NCBI GenBank assembly: GCA_009746045.1
Contig: RPFO01000082.1
Span: 2,869,741 to 2,899,740 of the forward strand
Length of the DNA: 30,000 nt
Source of the DNA: Mesostigma viride
Lineage: Eukaryota; Streptophyta; Mesostigmatophyceae; Mesostigmatales; Mesostigmataceae
Direction: 5' to 3'
Shown here: positions 26,048 to 30,000 of the stretch, piece by piece
How the letters are laid out: the number at the start of each line of letters is the position of its first letter
Position numbering within the stretch: position 1 is the stretch's first letter
The notes under the pieces: model-generated
Told to the model about the DNA's origin: nothing
Database searches by the model: none
Seen by the model: the letters and a program-made list of their open reading frames with translations, nothing else
Position numbers and translations under genes: made by a program

Positions 26048-29000
26048 CGCGGGGTCGCGGGGGGGGGTGTTTGCGGGGGGGAGGGGGGGTGGGGGTGGAA
26101 TGGGTTGTATTGGGTGAGGGAGGAGGGTGAGAGGGGGCGGGAAGGGCAGTTGGATATGGTCCTGTTGAACGCATGGGTTAGTGGTGGGCTTGCTTGCCTC
26201 TTGTTGTTAGCCCTCACATTACTTTGTTGCATTTTAAAATCACGCCCTTTTCTCCTTGCATCTCTCACACTGAAAATTCTCATCGTCCGCCCTTGCATCT
26301 TATGGTGGCGACCGGCAGATGTCATCTTTGAGTTCGACAGCGCGGGCATGATCGTGAACGCCAACCGCTCGTGCTCGCGGCTGCTGGGTTTCGACGACAG
26401 CGAGCTGATCGGGCGCTCCGGCTTCGAGCTGCTGCACGAGGATGACCGTGGGTGGCTGGTGAGCATGCACAAGATGTGCCTGTCGCCGACGTTCAACGCG
26501 ATGGACCAGGAGGCGACCACGTGCTTCCGCCGCCTGCGCAAGGACGGCTCGTACATGTGGGTGGAGGCCAAGGGGCGCAACTTCCTGTGCGAGGACGGTG
26601 TGCACTCGATCGTCATCGAGAGGTGAGGGGGTGGGCTGGTAGGTCTCTGGGTGCGGTCTTCGCGATGGTGGGTCGCGGGGGACAGAGCCTGGCTTTGGTG
26701 TCGTGTTTGATCGCTTGGTGGTTGGTTTGCATGCTTGCTGGGTGGCTGGGTTTGTAAGGGGGTGGTCGATCCGCCGGCAATCTCAACCGCCAGATCACCC
26801 ACGTGCTGACATCCATAGAAGCAACGCCGCTGCATGGGTACTGTGTTGGGTTCCATAACGAGGCTGGCTCTCTCCAGGTGCAGTTGTGGGTGTGGTCCCG
26901 TCCTCTCTCCTGCAAGCTAGAGCTAAGAATTTTCAGACCCCTACGGTTTGGAGGGTTTTTCATGGACTTTTGTTGCCCCGTTTCGCAGCCTATCGGGGGA
27001 GCGTGGGGGCGGGGGGGGATGTGGGGGTCACTGTGCGTTGCTTGCCCCTTGAAAAAGCATTTGGGCTGGCCGATGATGGTTTCGGGGCTCAGGCGGTGAG
27101 CTGGTTGGACAGGACCGGGCTGATCAGGCGGTTGATGACCTGGCGGCTGCCGTCAGGTCCGTTTATATTTGTGAGATGTTCGTGGTGGTGAGAGCCTAGG
27201 GTCGAGGTCATGGCATCCTCTGGATTTTGTGCAGTCAGGGTTTGGTTCCATGGGTTTCTGATGTCCCTCCTCCCCATGTGTGCGGCCGGCCAGGGACGTC
27301 ACGCGGCGGGTGTTGCTGGAACAAGACGGCCTTAAAGCCAAGGCATTTGAGGAGGTACGTGCGTGCACCCAGGACCTGGAGGGTGCCCAATAACAAGTTA
27401 ATGAATCAAAAGCACGCGACTGTGTCACGTGGGAACAAATAAAGGAACCTTCTACCTCGTACGCAGCGAGGAGGTAGGGTGCCCGTGCTTGTCTCACTAC
27501 CGCATGCGGGCAGTCCTCATAAAAGGGTACCCAACAGCACCAAGACATGCTCACTGCCCCTCACATGCTCACGTGCCAGCGTGGCGCATCACTCTCCCCT
27601 GGTGGTATGGCTGTCTCAGCACTCTCTGGCCCCCTTGCCACCAAGCCCATGCTCCCGCCAAGACAGGCAGCGGCTCTACTGATCACGGGTTGGCACGCAT
27701 GTGTGCTCGCCACAAGGGCAGCAGGGATCAACCTGGAGTCTGACGGAGTCCGGAATTTGGATGGTTTGGGAGCAGGGGATGATAAGCACGTGTGATACCG
27801 GCTGGTATGGTCCCTTCCCCAAAAACCTTCCCTGTGCTTGTCATATCGGCTGGTATGGTCCCTACCCCCCCCAAAACTTACCTACCCTTCCCCTCTTCCA
27901 CCCCCAGGTTCTTCGTGACTTCCCCTGTTCGCCCACTGGTTTTGCGTGACATGACCACAGGTAAGGGAGGACACCCTCTTCCCCTTCAAATCATTGCAGT
28001 GCCTTCCCTCCTTCCCCCCTTGTTGTCCCTTACCGCTCTATGCCCTATCTCTACATCCCCCCAATCTCCCCACTTCTTCTCCCCTCTTCCCCGCTTTTCC
28101 CGTGCATTCCCAGGTATGTGCGGCATGAGCATGGAGCTGAGCAAGGACACCCTATTTCCGCTAGCTAATTCTCTCCCCCCCATTCCCCCCTCTCCCCCCC
28201 ACTCCCCCCCCATTCCCCCCTTTTCCCCCCTACTACCCCCTATTCCCCCCTATTCCCCCCTATCCCCCCCTATTCCCCCCTATTTCGCCCTATTCCCCCC
28301 TATCCCCCCTATTCCCCCTATTCCCCCTATTCCCCCTATTCCCCCCTGTTCCCCCCTATTCCCCCTATTCCCCCTTTTCCCCCTATCCCCCCTATTCCCC
28401 CTATTTCGCCCTATTCCCCCTATTCCCCCTATTCCCCCTATTCCCCCTATTCCCCCTATTCCCCCTATTCCCCCTATTCCCCCTATTCCCCCTATTCCCG
28501 CCTATTCCCGCCTATTCCCCCTATTCCCCCTATTCCCCCTATTCCCCCTATTCCCCCTATTCCCCCCTATTCCCCCTATTCCCCCTATTCCCTCCTATTC
28601 CCCTATTCCCCCTACTTCCCCCCTACTTCCCCCCTATTCCCCCCTACTTCCCCCACTCCCAGGTCTCATGCGACATGAACATGGAGCTGAGCAAGGACGG
28701 CGTGATCCTGCGCGTCTCCCGCGCGTCCGAGATGATCCTAGGGCAGGAGCCCGCCGAGATGGTCGGCCGGCTCTCGGTTGAGTTCATCGCGCCCGAGGAC
28801 CGGCCCGTCTTCCAGGGCCTGCTCGAGCGGCTGGTCCCTGAGGAGCCGATCGACATCGAGTTCCGGCGTGTGCACCGCTCGGGTGCGCTGGTCTGGGTGC
28901 AGTGCAAGGGCAAGCTCACGTCGGTGGTCACACAGGTGGGCGGGCTAAAGCGTTTGCTGTGCAGCGTTTGCTGTGCCCACCTAAGCTGTCGCGCGGGAGG

Positions 29001-29904
29001 GGTGGGCGGGGGGCAGGCTGAGCGGTTCTGGCCACGTGCGTGTCTCCAGAAAAGCGGAATCGAACTACTTGCCTTGCAAAGCGGTAACTGTTAGGTGGAG
29101 TGGGTGGAACATTTCTGGTCATGCAGGTGTGTGATGGCCAAGTGATGGCTGTCACATGGGTGGGGTGGGGTGGTCATGGGCCAGGAGCGCACGCGCGGGC
29201 GGTTGTCAGAGTGGTGCAGTGGGGTGTCCGTGTCGTCCTGGAAAGCAAGGAAATGAATTACTGGGACAGCCACATAATCAATTTAAGGTAGCTAGGTCGA
29301 GAAGTAAGAAGAGGCTGGGTTTTTCATGTGGTTGTGATCATGCCATGGGTCGGGCTGATCTTGTGTGCACACATGGGTGGGCCTCTGCTGAGTTTTTGAC
29401 ATTATGGGTGGACGGGCAAAATGTGTGGGCAGGCAACGGGGGTGGTCTCATGTCAGCATGCATGCACGGGGGTGGGCCCTGTGTGTTCGTGATCGCGTCA
29501 GCAGACGGGAGCGTCGCAAGTCTCTACGCGTGCGTGGGGGAATGCGGTGAACGTGCTAGAGTTCATCAGCGTAATTTTGTTGTTGTCTTTTACTATGCCA
29601 GTGCGAGGTGTTTTAGTGCTTCTGAGTACGTATTGCTTCCATCGGCCTCCTTCCTCTTAACCCCCTCCTGCTCCCCCCCTTCCCCCCCCCCCCCACTTGT
29701 GTGTAGGTGGGCGGCTGCTTTGCGTGGGGCGGCACCAAGCACACCTCCTACCGCCTCATCGTGGTGGAGCGCGACATCAGCGTGACCAAGGCGCTGCACC
29801 GCGAGGCCTTCCGCGCGCGCCAGTTTGCGCTCACCTGCCTCGACATCAACATCGAGTTTGCGCGTGACGGCCGCGTCATGCGCGTCTCCCCCTCCTGCGA
29901 GAAG
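22165..29904 (+). CDS. Tandem PAS-domain protein, partial (5' start unclear, continues past right edge)
   Basis: Inferred exons: about 22165-25162 (with a frame change at the G run 23191-23203), 26319-26622, 27294-27354, 28663-28935 and 29707-29904. Junction phases 1, 2, 0 and 0 all preserve frame. PAS-type units end in the familiar beta-strand strings LRLVVMEQDVTDLI (exon 1), VYVFEHDVSEVKRVEENI (exon 1 end), SIVIERDVTRRVLL (exons 2-3) and LIVVERDISVTKAL (exon 5). Two PAS cores begin DVIFEFDSAGMIVNANRSC and MNMELSKDGVILRVSRASEM, and a further one starts at CLDINIEFARDG. PAS domains sense small ligands, light or redox state or dimerise; no output domain is within the window. Linkers are Gly/Ser/Ala-rich with many Cys-Cys pairs. 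The first exon has no obvious start ATG; CTGCAG at 22159-22164 could be its acceptor. Confidence 0.75.
23191..23203 (+). repeat. Poly-G run coinciding with a frame change
   Basis: The open frame containing SYYWDGIPFRDRSRVMAAIR runs to a stop at 23258. The downstream frame containing all later PAS sequence is open from 23053. The frames must switch in 23053-23258, and the 13-G run is the natural place for a miscounted base or a real slippage site. Confidence 0.55.
23437..23494 (+). repeat. GGGGCT hexanucleotide repeat in the coding exon
   Basis: About nine uninterrupted GGGGCT units encode alternating Gly-Ala in the PAS gene frame and stay open in all frames. The plus strand could form G-quadruplexes. 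Confidence 0.9.
25163..26318 (+). other. PAS gene intron with degenerate copies of the preceding exon end
   Basis: The intron runs from GTGAGT to CGGCAG. The exon tail (25112-25186: GGAGGAGAACATTC, GGGAACCTGTT, TGTGGTTTGATTGGGGTC) recurs degenerately at 25249-25303 and partly at about 25345-25400 (CACCTGTTTAGCGCGCTGGG). Also present are GGTGGCGATGGTGGCGACGA triplets at about 25440-25485, a (TG)n run at 26013-26045 and G-rich tracts to 26095. Confidence 0.7.
27355..28662 (+). other. PAS gene intron with a decoy exon start and a CCCCCTATT minisatellite
   Basis: The intron runs from GTACGT to CTCCCAG. At 28107-28150 it carries CCCAGGTATGTGCGGCATGA and then GCATGGAGCTGAGCAAGGAC, a degenerate copy of the true acceptor and first about 40 bases of the next exon (28658-28700). 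Between the two lies about 500 bp of C-rich TTCCCCCTA-type units with variable C counts. The minus strand is GGGGGAATA-like and G-quadruplex-prone. Confidence 0.8.
28936..29706 (+). other. PAS gene intron
   Basis: Donor GTGGGC after ACA CAG and acceptor GTGTAG before GTG GGC GGC preserve frame in phase 0. The intron start (GTGGGCGGGCT) and the next exon start (GTGGGCGGCTG) share their first nine bases. A polypyrimidine tract with a long C run precedes the acceptor. No other feature seen. Confidence 0.65.
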
Positions 29905-30000
29905 GTAAGCGGGGGCGCCCTTGTGGACTCTAGTATCTGACAGGATCTTGCGTCCTGGGAGACGGTAAAGGGACCGTGTGTGTGTTTGTGTACCTTAGCA
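29905..30000 (+). other. Start of the next PAS gene intron
   Basis: GTAAGC follows GAG AAG at 29904. At about 29954-29976 the string TCCTGGGAGACGGTAAAGGG resembles the exon end and donor TCCTGCGAGAAGGTAAGCGG, again a degenerate exon-edge copy. Confidence 0.55.

Noticed and set aside
28143-28660. Interstitial telomere repeat (C-rich TTCCCCCTA units)
   Set aside because: Unit length and C count vary and it lies inside a polypyrimidine tract before an exon; it looks like local slippage.

Overview
The window is nuclear DNA of a eukaryote. Genes carry spliceosomal introns with GT...AG borders, and there are decayed non-LTR retrotransposons, microsatellites and a long multi-exon PAS-domain gene. 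GC-rich coding sequence, GGGGCT and TG microsatellites and L1-like ORF1 fragments of a type I associate with green algae suggest a chlorophyte or other green alga. That assignment is an inference; I recognise no species-specific gene.

Layout. (1) About 0.6-10.5 kb is a compact plus-strand block. It holds a MYND zinc-finger gene with an apparent frameshift, a short ORF or second exon, and two tandem paralogous genes (1349-2215, 2496-3188) sharing a C-x4-C-x10-C-x2-H zinc-finger motif like that of WRKY19-type repeats. A large orphan gene follows (3452-10541, nine inferred exons, about 1,930 residues), with every inferred intron in phase 0 and two introns of only 26 and 41 nt. A 21-nt hairpin-like motif (GTTGCG[A/C]C, four variable bases, then usually GGCGTTTCT) occurs 12 times here, always on the plus strand and always in introns or between genes. 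Its reverse complement is embedded in a 72-bp tandem repeat inside a coding exon. This is the most unusual signal in the window.

(2) About 11.1-17 kb is a retrotransposon graveyard. It contains minus-strand LINE ORF2 remnants with collinear reverse-transcriptase landmarks, and two elements in which an L1-like ORF1 runs straight into a 3' region ending in a hairpin. One has a (TTAA)n tail, and a copy of the other family's end carries (TTAAA)n. (3) About 17-20.2 kb has no convincing gene but holds a diverged direct repeat of roughly 500 bp. (4) 20.3-21.2 kb is a single-exon ankyrin-repeat gene, followed by possible minus-strand coding remnants at 21.2-22.0 kb.

(5) From about 22.1 kb to past the right edge runs a GC-rich gene for a tandem PAS-domain protein with cysteine-pair-rich linkers. 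Its introns contain degenerate copies of adjoining exon edges, a (CCCCCTATT)n-type minisatellite and a TG repeat. A 13-base G run probably explains a frame change in its first exon. Splice junctions throughout were inferred from frame continuity and GT/AG borders only; no transcript data were available.
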